Source: Microbulbifer sp. THAF38 (GTDB lineage Bacteria; Pseudomonadota; Gammaproteobacteria; Pseudomonadales; Cellvibrionaceae). Taken from it: a DNA stretch of 64,000 nucleotides. The notes beneath the pieces were generated by a model. It was not told where the DNA came from. It saw only the letters and a program-made list of their open reading frames with translations, and ran no database searches. Made by a program: the position numbers and the translations under genes. Position 1 is the stretch's first letter, and each line of letters begins with the position of its first letter. The DNA lies in the NCBI RefSeq assembly GCF_009363535.1, contig NZ_CP045369.1, positions 4,041,001 through 4,105,000 on the forward strand. The letters are read 5' to 3'. Of this stretch, positions 1 through 7,792 are shown one piece after another.

Positions 1-16
1 CCTTAACAGCCTCCAC

Positions 17-400
17 CTATTGTGGAACCAAGCCTAAAATCGCAGTGACAAGTCCGACAAGGATTACCGTTGGAATCAGGAAAGCTAGCAACATTACAAC
101 GAAAAACCCAAAGTCATTATCTAATTTATATTTTTTTAGGTGCCCTGCTACCAATGTGTTAAAGCCATTCATCCCTGAAAAATATATAAACAGAATAGAT
201 ATCCCAGCTGCAGCCCCTAAGACAACCTGACCTATATTATTCGTTGCTTTGATGGCAGCAGTAATCAATACACAAGTAAGAGTGACCCACTCAATCCAGC
301 GGAACCAGTTAGGTATATATCCATTCCTTAGCCACTTATCAGTTAGAGTCTCTCCCTTTTCATACCAGCCATCATTCTTTTGTTTTGTGTCTTCGGTCAT
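17..400 (-). CDS. Small three-helix membrane protein, unknown function
   Basis: 127 residues. A hydrophilic, charged N-terminus of about 35 residues is followed by three hydrophobic stretches (roughly residues 37-52, 57-75 and 99-124), so it should be an inner-membrane protein. An AGGA ribosome site lies about 7 bases before the ATG. It begins only 12 bases after the HicB-like gene stops, so the two are probably co-transcribed from the palindromic promoter region at 898-932. I do not recognise the family. Its pairing with a HicB-like antitoxin-type protein, with no HicA toxin beside it, is unusual; a toxin-like role for the membrane protein is only a guess. Confidence 0.6.
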   Translation of the reverse strand: MTEDTKQKNDGWYEKGETLTDKWLRNGYIPNWFRWIEWVTLTCVLITAAIKATNNIGQVVLGAAAGISILFIYFSGMNGFNTLVAGHLKKYKLDNDFGFFVVMLLAFLIPTVILVGLVTAILGLVPQ

Positions 401-412
401 ATCCTGATCCTC

Positions 413-856
413 TCAGCCTTTATTGAATTCCTTATCCGCTACAACCACCCCCAAACGCTTACCCAACAACCTAAGAGCGTACTCGATGCGCTCCAACTTT
501 GAGCTATGTGTCAAGTCCAGCATCCGATCCACTTGTGCCTGGCTACATCCCAGCAAGCGGGCTAGGTCCGCTTTCCGCATACCCCGCCCTTGCATAGCAT
601 TCCACAAGGCGACCTTTGCAGCGACCAAAGCCGGTAAATGAATTACGGGCTGGCCGGGTTCCGGCTCTGACGGCACCGGGATCGGTCGGCGGTTGTCGAT
701 ATAGAGAGATAACGACCTAATTAATCCATCTCTCGCCTGCTCCAGAGCCTCCTCGTCTGTATCGCCTGAGCTGTTCAGCTCCGGCACATCCGGGCAAACC
801 ACCCAAACCCCTGCATGACTCTTGGCTTGGGTTACCACTACCGGGAAATCGTACAT
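413..856 (-). CDS. HicB-family antitoxin-like protein with C-terminal HTH
   Basis: 147 residues. The N-terminal part (residues 1-50) has the HicB partial RNase-H-like fold signature: a beta strand, the motif GVWVVCPDVPELNSSGDT, then DEEALEQARDGL. Residues 90-140 hold a helix-turn-helix (KADLARLLGCSQAQVDRML) that would bind operator DNA. HicB proteins neutralise the HicA mRNA interferase and repress their own operon. No HicA-like gene (double-stranded-RNA-binding fold, about 60 residues) is visible on either side, so this is an orphan HicB or is paired with the downstream membrane protein. A perfectly placed inverted repeat lies upstream at 898-932. The family call is solid; the biological partner is unknown. 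Confidence 0.8.
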   Translation of the reverse strand: MYDFPVVVTQAKSHAGVWVVCPDVPELNSSGDTDEEALEQARDGLIRSLSLYIDNRRPIPVPSEPEPGQPVIHLPALVAAKVALWNAMQGRGMRKADLARLLGCSQAQVDRMLDLTHSSKLERIEYALRLLGKRLGVVVADKEFNKG

Positions 857-897
857 TCTCCAGATGCCCCCTTGTGTTTGTTTATTGGAGCAAGAGT

Positions 898-932
898 AAA
901 CTTTTTATGGTTATTTGCAACATAAAAGGTTT
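898..932 (-). promoter_or_regulatory. Inverted repeat, likely operator of the hicB-like gene
   Basis: Arms AAACTTTTTATG (898-909) and CATAAAAGGTTT (921-932) match with one mismatch around an 11-base spacer. It sits about 42-76 bases upstream of the hicB-like start in A+T-rich DNA. HicB proteins with an HTH usually repress their own promoter, so autoregulation is the simplest reading. Confidence 0.5.
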
Positions 933-1131
933 ATTTTCTATAAGAATCTTCACTCAAATATCAGTGGCAGTTGAGCAAGATGCTTAGATAGAGTGAGGGC
1001 AAAAGCGTAGAGAAAGAGCTTTTGAAAACTACTCATGCAAAGCAGCGTTGTAAAAGCTCATATCAGGAAAACCGCGCAGGGTCTGAAGTAGGCGACGGAT
1101 GAGGAGGGGGGATATCACTCCCCCTCACATA

Positions 1132-1473
1132 TTACGCAGTCCTATCCAGTAGACAGGATAAACCACGCTGTTTCACTAGGTGCAGTAGCATAGCGTGAGC
1201 GCCTTTCGGAGTCCTAGCACCACGTTCCCATTGCTGCACTAAGGAAACGCTAGTATTCAATACTTGTGCGAATACAGGCTGACTTACACCGTTGCGCTCA
1301 CGAATATCTTTAACGTCCTGGGCCGAAAATTTTTCTACTTTCGGGATCGGAAGCTTGTCCATATCAGGGCGACACAGCTTCGTTACTTCCTCATACTCTG
1401 CCTTATCCAACATGTCGGTTTCATGCATCCACTCAGCGGTATTTTGCATTACTTCCTTTAGTGACCTGGACAT
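1132..1473 (-). CDS. higA: HigA-type antitoxin, XRE/HTH domain
   Basis: 113 residues from the ATG at 1473, which has GTGAG about 6 bases before it; an upstream ATG at 1569 would add 32 residues that do not look like the family. Residues about 50-95 form an HTH: IRERNGVSQPVFAQVLNTS followed by VSLVQQWERGARTPKG, the usual HigA pattern. It would neutralise the RelE/HigB-like toxin encoded just upstream and repress the shared promoter. The order toxin first, antitoxin second is typical of higBA. The gap between the two genes is 117 bases, longer than usual, and could hold a separate internal promoter. Confidence 0.8.
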   Translation of the reverse strand: MSRSLKEVMQNTAEWMHETDMLDKAEYEEVTKLCRPDMDKLPIPKVEKFSAQDVKDIRERNGVSQPVFAQVLNTSVSLVQQWERGARTPKGAHAMLLHLVKQRGLSCLLDRTA

Positions 1474-1590
1474 AGTGTTTCTCACTTTCTTCTGGGCACG
1501 CCTTTGCGGTATGCCACTCCTAATTACATTAATCTGCATATCTAACGGCGAGCCGTTGCAGCACGCCACTGTCGCTATATAAGACCCCGC

Positions 1591-1992
1591 TTAAACCTTC
1601 TCGGTAGCTTCCGCAGGGACCGTAACTTCCACCAAATATCCTTCATTCAATCTCGCAGCTATTACTTCGTCTGACGCATTCAGTAATCGTGCGGCTAAGA
1701 TTTCCAAGGTCTTTACGTCGTCATCGTCGATGTTGTCTTGCCTCTTTTTCGAGTAACCGTAGAGGAAAAACACCTTATCTCCAGACTGGGATCTAAAGGC
1801 TACAATGGTTCGTGCCCCGCCCCTTTTACCTCGGCCATTTGCCGGCACTCTCTGCTTGTATACGTTTTTCCCAATGTGGGCGTCGAAGGAGCCTTGCTCA
1901 AGCCGCTTGCCCGCTTTTCTGAGAGAATCTGGGCTTATGCCCTCAGCTATTGCTGTCTCTCTGAAGTCCATTGTCATAAAAAGTCGTGCCAT
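1591..1992 (-). CDS. higB: RelE/HigB-family toxin (PF06296-like)
   Basis: 133 residues from the ATG at 1992 (an in-frame ATG at 2019 gives 9 more). The protein contains the basic core KRVPANGRGKRGGARTI-like segment (residues about 47-62) and FRSQSGDKVFFLYGYSKKRQDNI (about 64-86), both characteristic of RelE-like ribosome-dependent or free mRNA interferases of this subgroup. It should cleave mRNA when the antitoxin at 1132-1473 is lost. It appears full length and intact. Such pairs commonly stabilise mobile or accessory DNA, which suits the recombinase 200 bases upstream. Confidence 0.8.
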   Translation of the reverse strand: MARLFMTMDFRETAIAEGISPDSLRKAGKRLEQGSFDAHIGKNVYKQRVPANGRGKRGGARTIVAFRSQSGDKVFFLYGYSKKRQDNIDDDDVKTLEILAARLLNASDEVIAARLNEGYLVEVTVPAEATEKV

Positions 1993-2031
1993 AGCCGCGG
2001 AATATCCTTGCGCATCCATTATTGTTCTTAT

Positions 2032-2061
2032 TATGCCTCAAGTATAGCTCATTGAGTCATA
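2032..2061 (-). promoter_or_regulatory. Inverted repeat, likely HigA operator
   Basis: TATGCCTCAA (2032-2041) and TTGAGTCATA (2052-2061) are inverted with one mismatch and a 10-base spacer. It lies 40-70 bases upstream of the toxin start, where a higBA promoter is expected; autorepression by the antitoxin is inferred. Confidence 0.5.
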
Positions 2062-2096
2062 CCCAGAAAATATTTTTTCTATCTCGTTAGGGCACC

Positions 2097-2185
2097 CCCA
2101 AAAGAGACACCCACAGCAAAACCCCAAAAAGGGCTTGCGACCACCCAAAAGAGACAGCATATAATCGGACAACCCAAACGGGACC
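2097..2185. repeat. Direct repeats upstream of the serine recombinase
   Basis: CCCAAAAGAGACA occurs twice in direct orientation (2097-2109 and 2144-2156), 47 bases apart, and a degenerate third copy (CCCAAACGGGACC) begins near 2173. They lie immediately before the recombinase gene, where resolvase binding sites (res) or iteron-like sites are often found. Binding by the recombinase is inferred only. Confidence 0.4.
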
Positions 2186-2198
2186 ATTAGGGACAGAT

Positions 2199-2846
2199 AT
2201 GTTTATTCGCGCCTACCTGCGAGCCTCCACCGAAGAACAAAACGCCAACCGCGCCCGCGCCAGCCTCGACGCCTTTGTCGAACCCTACGGCCAGCGCATC
2301 GCCTCTTACTATGTTGAGAATCAAAGCGGCGCCACCCTGCAGAGGCCAGAACTAAACCGCCTACTTTCCGACAGCCAGCCCAATGATGTGTTACTGGTGG
2401 AGCAAATCGACCGCCTTACCCGTTTGAGCAATAACGATTGGAGCGAATTAATAAGCCAGATACAGGCGAAGAAGCTGCGCATAGTCAGTCTGGATGTGCC
2501 CACATCCTACCTGGCGCTAGACCGCGGGCGCGTCTCCAATGGGGACCAAGTTATCGAGGCAATCCTGGAAGCAATTAACAGTATGCTGATTGATTTGATG
2601 GCCGCCATGGCGCGCAAGGATTATGAATCACGGCAGCACCGGCAGCGCCAGGGCATCGAAGCCGCGAAGAAGGCAGGAAAGTACCAGGGCAGACCAGCAG
2701 ATAAAGACCGCCACCAACTGGTGCGCTACTTTCGAGAGGAGAAAGGGCTTAGCCTTGCCGAGACAGTCATGGCTACCGGCTATAGCAAGTCGCAAGTTTG
2801 CCGCATACAGGCCGAGTATAGAAAGGAAGAAGCCGCCGAAAACTAG
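2199..2846 (+). CDS. Serine recombinase (resolvase/invertase family)
   Basis: 215 residues. The N-terminal catalytic domain shows AYLRASTEEQ with the nucleophilic serine at residue 11, then the conserved LLVEQIDRLTR block (about residues 66-76) that carries the active-site Arg residues. The C-terminal 45 residues (GRPADKDRHQLVRYFREEKG, then LAETVMATGYSKSQVCRIQ) form an HTH for site recognition. Such proteins resolve cointegrates, invert DNA segments or integrate elements. Length fits small resolvases rather than large phage integrases. It lies between a toxin-antitoxin pair and accessory genes and has direct repeats just upstream, suggesting it belongs to a plasmid-derived or island module. 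Its real target site is not identifiable here. Confidence 0.85.
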   Translation: MFIRAYLRASTEEQNANRARASLDAFVEPYGQRIASYYVENQSGATLQRPELNRLLSDSQPNDVLLVEQIDRLTRLSNNDWSELISQIQAKKLRIVSLDVPTSYLALDRGRVSNGDQVIEAILEAINSMLIDLMAAMARKDYESRQHRQRQGIEAAKKAGKYQGRPADKDRHQLVRYFREEKGLSLAETVMATGYSKSQVCRIQAEYRKEEAAEN

Positions 2847-2868
2847 GCGTCAGTTTTACTTCAGCGAC

Positions 2869-3897
2869 TTACACAGGGGCGTAGTCTTCAACCCTGATTT
2901 CTTGGGGGTTGGTAAATTTTCCCCCATCCTCTCGGTCACGATCTGCTGCAGTTACCTTGTAACCTTGCTTAGCAACCTTCAGAGCAACAGCTCTAAAATA
3001 TTCTTCATCTATATCAAACTCACAGAGCCGTAGTATTTCAATACCTAGCTGAGTAATAGAGTAACTTTCCACCAGCAAATTTTTGGAGGAATCGCTATGT
3101 TCTATCCTTAAAGCCTTGTTCTTTGCTAGTAGTATTGACTCATATGAATCAGCTAGTCTTGAAGGGTAATTTGTCCCAAGGTTTCTAGACTCGACGCCTG
3201 CCAAAATGCCAATTTCTTGAAGATAAAGTAGTTGGTCGAATTTTAAGCCTGCTTTATTTAAAAGGTCAGTTTGATCTCTATGAATTATTTCGCTGATAAT
3301 AAATTTTGAAGCACAGGCAATAAGATCCGCTTCTTTTTTGGATAAACCCTTTAGAAACTCTAAAGCCCTTATTGAAAATGAGCCAGGCTGTTTAACCTCC
3401 CCTGCCAGCACGCGCCCCCAAAGCTCCTGCAGCTGTTCAGCAGAAACTTTGCCGGCATATTCCCTCCAACTGTGTAACCAATCTTCATCGATTTCTTCAT
3501 TTGTTGGCGCTTGGGTGTCTTTACTAAGGATGTTCTCAGCCACAATGATGGCTTTAGTGGTATTTACATCTCTGCGAATCGATTCGGCAAGATCAGCGGA
3601 GGCAACAGAAGCAGTCATTTCTTCGAGGTTTAGTGTCGGCTCTTTCCGAGCTGGATGGCCTTTTTCTACATCGGCGTGCTCTAGTAGGGTGGCGCCAGCT
3701 TTAAACTTGTAAGGGGAAGTTCCAGCTTTTATAGCTTCAGCCTCTTTTTCTGCTAGGGCAAGAATCACCTTTGCATCAGCGTCTGCTCTAGCCATACGCC
3801 TTTTCTGCCAGGGACCCAGAAGAGCAGGAACTCCATTGTCGGCAAGGCTCTCATACAACTTTAAAAGCAGATTTTCTCCGGGCAATTTAAATTCCAT
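2869..3897 (-). CDS. DUF2806 family protein
   Basis: 342 residues. The N-terminus carries the pattern LLLKLYESLADNG followed by LLGPWQKRRMARADADAK, and the middle has LQELWGRVLAGEVKQPGSFS and LEFLKGLSKKEADL, which I recognise as the DUF2806 signature. The function of the family is not established; members often occur in accessory islands. There is no signal peptide or membrane segment, so it should be cytoplasmic. It is a single gene, convergent with the recombinase and divergent from the 4333-5449 operon across 435 bases. The A+T-rich 5' two-thirds and accessory surroundings point to horizontal transfer. Confidence 0.7.
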   Translation of the reverse strand: MEFKLPGENLLLKLYESLADNGVPALLGPWQKRRMARADADAKVILALAEKEAEAIKAGTSPYKFKAGATLLEHADVEKGHPARKEPTLNLEEMTASVASADLAESIRRDVNTTKAIIVAENILSKDTQAPTNEEIDEDWLHSWREYAGKVSAEQLQELWGRVLAGEVKQPGSFSIRALEFLKGLSKKEADLIACASKFIISEIIHRDQTDLLNKAGLKFDQLLYLQEIGILAGVESRNLGTNYPSRLADSYESILLAKNKALRIEHSDSSKNLLVESYSITQLGIEILRLCEFDIDEEYFRAVALKVAKQGYKVTAADRDREDGGKFTNPQEIRVEDYAPV

Positions 3898-4332
3898 GTT
3901 AGTCCCTTATCAACAGTCTCTTAATCAGCATCAGCGGCTTTCAGGTGTGTTCGCCTGGGCGCATAAAATTGTATCCGGTTGTGAGTCCTTATGGCTATGC
4001 CTAAAAGCAACTTTTGTGGTCAATATGCAACAGCCGGGTTTGTGTCGGCGAGTATCAAGGAGAAGCTAAAGAAAAATACAACGGCCAAGCACTTGCTCGC
4101 CCCGGGTCGGTGCTATCCGTCCGACCCACCCCCACTCTGAGCATAAATCCGCCAGTCCAGGGAAAGACGCATGAAAAGGAGGCCGGGCAAAATCGCCCAC
4201 AGTTTTGTCCCCAACTTCTGTGGATAAAGGGCGGCTGCTGGTGAACCGCTGGAATTGCCAAAACTATGACACCCAATATATTCTCTGTCTCAGTCGATAA
4301 GGATTTTCGATTGCACTTCAAGGAAGAAAGTT
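3898..4332. other. Intergenic region between divergent genes
   Basis: 435 bases between the DUF2806 gene and the 4333 operon. No convincing gene is present. The last bases before 4333 hold a good ribosome site (AGGAAG at 4321-4326, six bases before the ATG). Promoters for both directions are expected here but I cannot place them reliably. Confidence 0.4.
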
Positions 4333-4842
4333 ATGTCGGGACACCCTCAACTTAACCAGGTAAAGTCAAGGACTGAGCTGATATCTGTAAATGGTAGAGC
4401 CTACAATGTGCAGCTCTCTTACCACGTTGTATTCGGTGTGGATGGCTATGTGGTTGGCTTAAAGTTTTCCGACCAGCACGGAAGCATGGATTCTGCAAAG
4501 CCTGGCCGCTCAAACCCCTACGCCCTCGGAAAAGCTGTCGCACAAGCGGCAATCAAGATGATCACGCCCGATCTCCACAAGGTGTCCATCCTGGGCTTCT
4601 ACTTGCTCACCGATGATCTAGCCAATAGGCGCAAGGGTGCCGTTCAGTTTAAAAGACGGCGTTACCACGCCAAAGCCGTAGAAATACACGAAGCTGTCAG
4701 CCACCACCTGAAGTATTTAACCGAAGTAGAAGTCGATGGCGGCCTTGGCTGGGCAATGAGCACTAAAGACTTTAACAGCTATTCCCAGTTTGAGATTTTC
4801 GAGAGAGAACTAGCCAAGGAATTAAGGGTATTACCATGCTGA
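4333..4842 (+). CDS. Hypothetical protein, first gene of a three-gene operon
   Basis: 169 residues, not recognised. The ATG has AGGAAG six bases upstream. The sequence is soluble-looking with alternating beta-type hydrophobic residues early (ELISVNGRAYNVQLSYHVVF) and a basic patch FKRRRYHAKAVEIHEA near residues 107-122. No signal peptide or membrane segment is seen. The next gene overlaps its end by 7 bases, so the three genes 4333-5449 should be translated together. It is not similar to a toxin-antitoxin or phage family that I can name. Confidence 0.6.
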   Translation: MSGHPQLNQVKSRTELISVNGRAYNVQLSYHVVFGVDGYVVGLKFSDQHGSMDSAKPGRSNPYALGKAVAQAAIKMITPDLHKVSILGFYLLTDDLANRRKGAVQFKRRRYHAKAVEIHEAVSHHLKYLTEVEVDGGLGWAMSTKDFNSYSQFEIFERELAKELRVLPC

Positions 4843-5207
4843 TCAGAATTGAGACAGGCGAACTGAAGGAGTTCCCAGAGGACTTGGCCGCGCTTATTCT
4901 CGCTGATCCCTCATGCGGTGAGGAAGATAAACCAGAATTTACCGCTGAAGAAGTGAACGCCTTATTACATGCGATATTAGGCACCTATGCGGTGCGTGAT
5001 GAAATCAGCTTTGAAGAGAATATCGAAAGAATAAGAAAGCGATACGAAGCGATAGGCCAGCCCAGTGAAGAGAATTTGCGGATAGCGCAAGAATCTATAC
5101 AGGCGTATGTACGCGAGATTAAAGGGGATGATATTGGAATGGTTGATAACGAGCTTATCGATCTAATGTTCTTAGACACCCCCCCCAAGCGGCTGGGAGA
5201 GTCGTAA
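4836..5207 (+). CDS. Hypothetical acidic protein, second gene of the operon
   Basis: 123 residues, acidic, not recognised. The start ATG lies inside the end of the previous gene, with AAGGGT upstream. Residues 35-90 are rich in Glu and predicted helical (FTAEEVNALLHAILG, then ENIERIRKRYEA). A run of eight C bases just before the stop (about 5179-5186) is a possible slippage site, though the frame reads correctly here. The stop TAA and the next ATG share one base (TAATG at 5205-5209), a coupling arrangement. Function unknown. Confidence 0.6.
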   Translation: MLIRIETGELKEFPEDLAALILADPSCGEEDKPEFTAEEVNALLHAILGTYAVRDEISFEENIERIRKRYEAIGQPSEENLRIAQESIQAYVREIKGDDIGMVDNELIDLMFLDTPPKRLGES

Positions 5208-5449
5208 TGCCAGAATCATCCGCCTCAGCTCTGGAAAAGAGCTTGATTGCCGAGGCCAGGCTTTGGCTCGGCAATATACAAAGAGCGCTTGCCGGCGAAA
5301 TCGACCATCTTGCAGAAAGATACGCTGAACACCACAAGGTTCCCATTGAGGAAGCGCGAGCGCGACGCTGTTTTATTGGCTCCTACTTGGGTGCTTTTGA
5401 GCCTCTCGATAACCTGGCATACAGCTCCGATTCAGGACTGAGCCCCTAG
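5207..5449 (+). CDS. Hypothetical small protein, third gene of the operon
   Basis: 80 residues, not recognised. It starts at the TAATG overlap with the gene before it, strong evidence of translational coupling. The sequence is largely helical (SLIAEARLWLGNIQRALAG, then IDHLAERYAEHHKVP). No membrane segment. It is the last gene of the set; a weak hairpin (AAGCCC/GGGCTT near 5482-5507) follows it without a clear T-run. Confidence 0.55.
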   Translation: MPESSASALEKSLIAEARLWLGNIQRALAGEIDHLAERYAEHHKVPIEEARARRCFIGSYLGAFEPLDNLAYSSDSGLSP

Positions 5450-5553
5450 GGGCGCCAGCGTATCCGAGAGCTTTCGGGTGAAGCCCGTTCAATCACTGAA
5501 GGGCTTTGGTCCTAGGCCACAGATAAGCAACTGCGGTCTGGTTCGTTAAGTTC

Positions 5554-5757
5554 TCAGATAGGGGAGGCACCCACAGGGGTTTCGCCTCTGGCAATAGAAT
5601 TTCCTACTCCTCCTTTGGCAATGGCGCCGCCGCATCTAAAACCGTCACACCGTTTAAACTCCAGCCCATTAGGTCCGGGAAATCCCGGCGTTTTGCAGAG
5701 ATAAACGTATCCAGAAGGAAATCTAGCTTTGCATCCGTTAAAGGGCCCCGCACTCAC
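5554..5757 (-). CDS. Possible small Cys/Gly-rich protein coupled to an upstream mini-gene
   Basis: 67 residues from a GTG at 5757. The GTGA at 5754-5757 overlaps the stop of a 51-codon reading frame upstream, either translational coupling or a frameshift that split one gene. The product has four cysteines and repeated Gly/Pro (GYVYLCKTPGFPGPNG, FKRCDGFRCGGAI). No family is recognised. It may be a remnant. Confidence 0.25.
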   Translation of the reverse strand: MSAGPFNGCKARFPSGYVYLCKTPGFPGPNGLEFKRCDGFRCGGAIAKGGVGNSIARGETPVGASPI

Positions 5758-5909
5758 CCGAAGCTACTGCAACTTACAACCCAGGCGCCCTCACCTTCGC
5801 CGCCGCTCATCGAGTAATTGACCAGCAGCAACTTGGTGCCGAAGCGGTGCCATAGCAGTGCGCCCACTAAAACCAGCTGTAGGAGTAGTATTAGCCACAC
5901 CACCCTCAA
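5754..5909 (-). CDS. Possible mini-protein with one transmembrane segment
   Basis: 51 codons from TTG at 5909 (GTG codons at 5903 and 5900 are alternatives). The translation starts with a strongly hydrophobic run (VVWLILLLQLVLVGALLW) followed by a basic and then a Gly-rich segment, as in a single-pass membrane anchor. A GGAGGGG stretch lies about 15 bases before the TTG. It overlaps the 67-codon frame downstream by 4 bases. With that frame it may be one frameshifted gene of about 117 residues. Confidence 0.3.
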   Translation of the reverse strand: MRVVWLILLLQLVLVGALLWHRFGTKLLLVNYSMSGGEGEGAWVVSCSSFG

Positions 5910-6140
5910 TAGGATCAAACGTAGCCCCTCCCTTTGCCGCTTTTCTCTTGCGCTGTCCTACCACCCCTGGTTTTAACCTCCATAGCCAAATTGGTACAAC
6001 TTGCGAACAAATTGCCGGGATTTGCGGTCAAATGTCGTCTGTATGCGGTTATTTTTTACCCGATGGTGACTTATGCGGTGTCGCTGCAAGTGACTTCCTG
6101 TAAGATCTGGGTCACCCACTGAATAGAGGAAAACCTACAA

Positions 6141-6563
6141 ATGATAAGAAACCTGCTTCTGGCCACATTTGGCCTGTTGTTCGCCCTGCAGGCCAATGCC
6201 GCAGATGTTGTAGGCAAGTGGCGCACTATCGATGACGAATCCGGCAAGCCCAGATCCATCGTGGAAATTTATGAAAAGGACGGCAAGTACTTCGGCAAGA
6301 TCGTCCAACTGTTGCTGAAACCCAATGACACCATTTGCGAGAACTGTCCTGGTGACCTGAAGGGCAAGCCTATCGTAGGAATGGACGTGATCACCAATAT
6401 GGTGAAGAAAGGCAAAAAATACGAAGGCGGGGAAATTATGGACCCGGTGAAAGGCAAGGTGTACGACTGCAAGTTCTGGCTGGAAAACGACAACACCCTG
6501 AAAGTGCGCGGTTACCTCGGTTTTCTCTACCGTACCCAGACCTGGTACAGAGTCGAAGAATAA
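6141..6563 (+). CDS. DUF2147 family exported protein
   Basis: 140 residues. Signal peptide at residues 1-20 (MIRNLLLATFGLLFALQANA), then ADVVGKWRTIDDESGKPRS, the standard start of DUF2147, followed by VEIYEKDGKYFGKI, CENCPGD and the closing LGFLYRTQTWYRV. It is a small periplasmic or secreted beta-barrel-like protein of unknown activity. Ribosome site AGAGGA lies about ten bases before the ATG. It is monocistronic, ends at a strong terminator (6570-6598), and is convergent with the emrA-like gene. Confidence 0.88.
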   Translation: MIRNLLLATFGLLFALQANAADVVGKWRTIDDESGKPRSIVEIYEKDGKYFGKIVQLLLKPNDTICENCPGDLKGKPIVGMDVITNMVKKGKKYEGGEIMDPVKGKVYDCKFWLENDNTLKVRGYLGFLYRTQTWYRVEE

Positions 6564-6569
6564 ACTACA

Positions 6570-6598
6570 GGGCCCGCAGTGCGGGCCCTTCTTTTTTC
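6570..6598 (+). terminator. Rho-independent terminator of the DUF2147 gene
   Basis: GGGCCCGC AGT GCGGGCCC hairpin directly after the stop codon, followed by TTCTTTTTT. A direct repeat CTTTTTTCTAG (6591-6601 and 6604-6614) follows. Confidence 0.92.
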
Positions 6599-6712
6599 TA
6601 GCTTTTTTCTAGCAAGTAGTCGCTGGCTAGTCCGCTTTAAATAACTAGTCCCTCTTAGTTCCGCTAGTTCCGCGCTCTGCGCAAGCCCCAACTCTTCCAT
6701 TTTTCTCTTTTT

Positions 6713-7792
6713 CTACAGAACCACTCTGCCACTCTCACCGGTAGAGGCGCGTGCGGATACCACTTTGGCATCCTCACTGGTATCGATACGCACCTTGGCA
6801 CTCATCCCTGCGCGTAGCGGCGGCGCATCCTTGAGGGGATAAAGGCGCAACCGCACCGGCACCCGCTGCACTACCTTTTGCCATTCGCCACTAGCATTCT
6901 GCGGCGGGGTTGGCGAGAACTCACTGCCGCTAGCCGGGCTCATGCTGTCCACCTGGGCCTGCCACTCAAAGTCCGGGTAAGCATCGAGGGTCACCTCCGC
7001 CTGCTGGCCTGTGCGCACCCTGGCCAGTTCGGTCTCCTTAAGGTTGGCTTCCACCCATAGGCCGCTGGTGCCCACCATATACAGGAGGCTCTCACCAACA
7101 GTCGCCATCTCTCCGACCTGTGGCAGGGTATTGGCGATCACACCATCCATAGGTGCAATAATACGGGTGCGCGACAGCTGATAATTGGCTTTGTCCAATT
7201 GCGCCTGAGCCACCTTGAGATCGGCCTGCTCTTCCAGGGCCACACTGGGGTCGCCTCCCAGCTCGGCACGCAGACTGGAGAGTTTCTCCGCATTGATGGT
7301 AATTTGCGCGCGGGCCCGCTCCAGCTGCTGGCGGGCACTATCCAGTTCCGCCTCAGAGAAAGCCACCTTGCCCAGCTTTTCATTGCGCTCCAGCTGGCGC
7401 CGGTAGAAATCTGCATCTTTGCGCGCCTGCTGCAGGGCGGCATCCGCCTCAGCATATTCGGCGCGACGCGCCAGTAGGTCATTGCGCACCTGGGCCAAGC
7501 GCGCCTCGGCCTCGGTCACCGCCAGTTCATAGGCAGTGCGATCAATTTGAATCAGTAGTTGGCCTTTGAAAACCGGCTCATTGGCACTCACCAGCACCTT
7601 GGTCACCACACCATGGACTTCCGGCGCCAGGGATACCTTATCCGCCTTTACATAGGCGTTTTGCGTCTCGACGATATCGCCGCCGCCATACAGGCTCCAG
7701 CCGGCCGCCAGGGCGACAAGCGCCAACCCCAGGGCGCCCCCCAGCTTGCGCATCGCGCTCGGCTTTAGCTTTAGGTGCAGCTTTTCAGTCAC
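6713..7792 (-). CDS. HlyD/EmrA-like membrane fusion protein
   Basis: About 359 residues from GTG at 7792, which has AAGAG seven bases upstream and overlaps the marR stop by 8 bases; TTG at 7798 is the alternative. One N-terminal membrane anchor (LGLALVALAAGWSLYGGG), then a barrel-sandwich half-motif (DKVSLAPEVHGVVTKVLVS), a long coiled coil (about residues 85-190) and the second half with RIIAPMDGVIANTLPQVGEM, the normal order for EmrA-type adaptors that link an inner-membrane pump to an outer-membrane channel. No EmrB/MFS pump or outer-membrane factor gene follows, because the convergent DUF2147 gene is next. It is translated with the MarR regulator upstream, which probably controls it. Confidence 0.88.
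   Translation of the reverse strand: MTEKLHLKLKPSAMRKLGGALGLALVALAAGWSLYGGGDIVETQNAYVKADKVSLAPEVHGVVTKVLVSANEPVFKGQLLIQIDRTAYELAVTEAEARLAQVRNDLLARRAEYAEADAALQQARKDADFYRRQLERNEKLGKVAFSEAELDSARQQLERARAQITINAEKLSSLRAELGGDPSVALEEQADLKVAQAQLDKANYQLSRTRIIAPMDGVIANTLPQVGEMATVGESLLYMVGTSGLWVEANLKETELARVRTGQQAEVTLDAYPDFEWQAQVDSMSPASGSEFSPTPPQNASGEWQKVVQRVPVRLRLYPLKDAPPLRAGMSAKVRIDTSEDAKVVSARASTGESGRVVL

Noticed and set aside
933..1131. Search for a hicA gene next to the hicB-like gene
   Set aside because: No frame with HicA-like length or GSHH-type motif was seen on either side.
1474..1569. Longer version of the HigA-type antitoxin starting at 1569
   Set aside because: The added 32 residues do not look like the family, and ATG 1473 has a better ribosome site.
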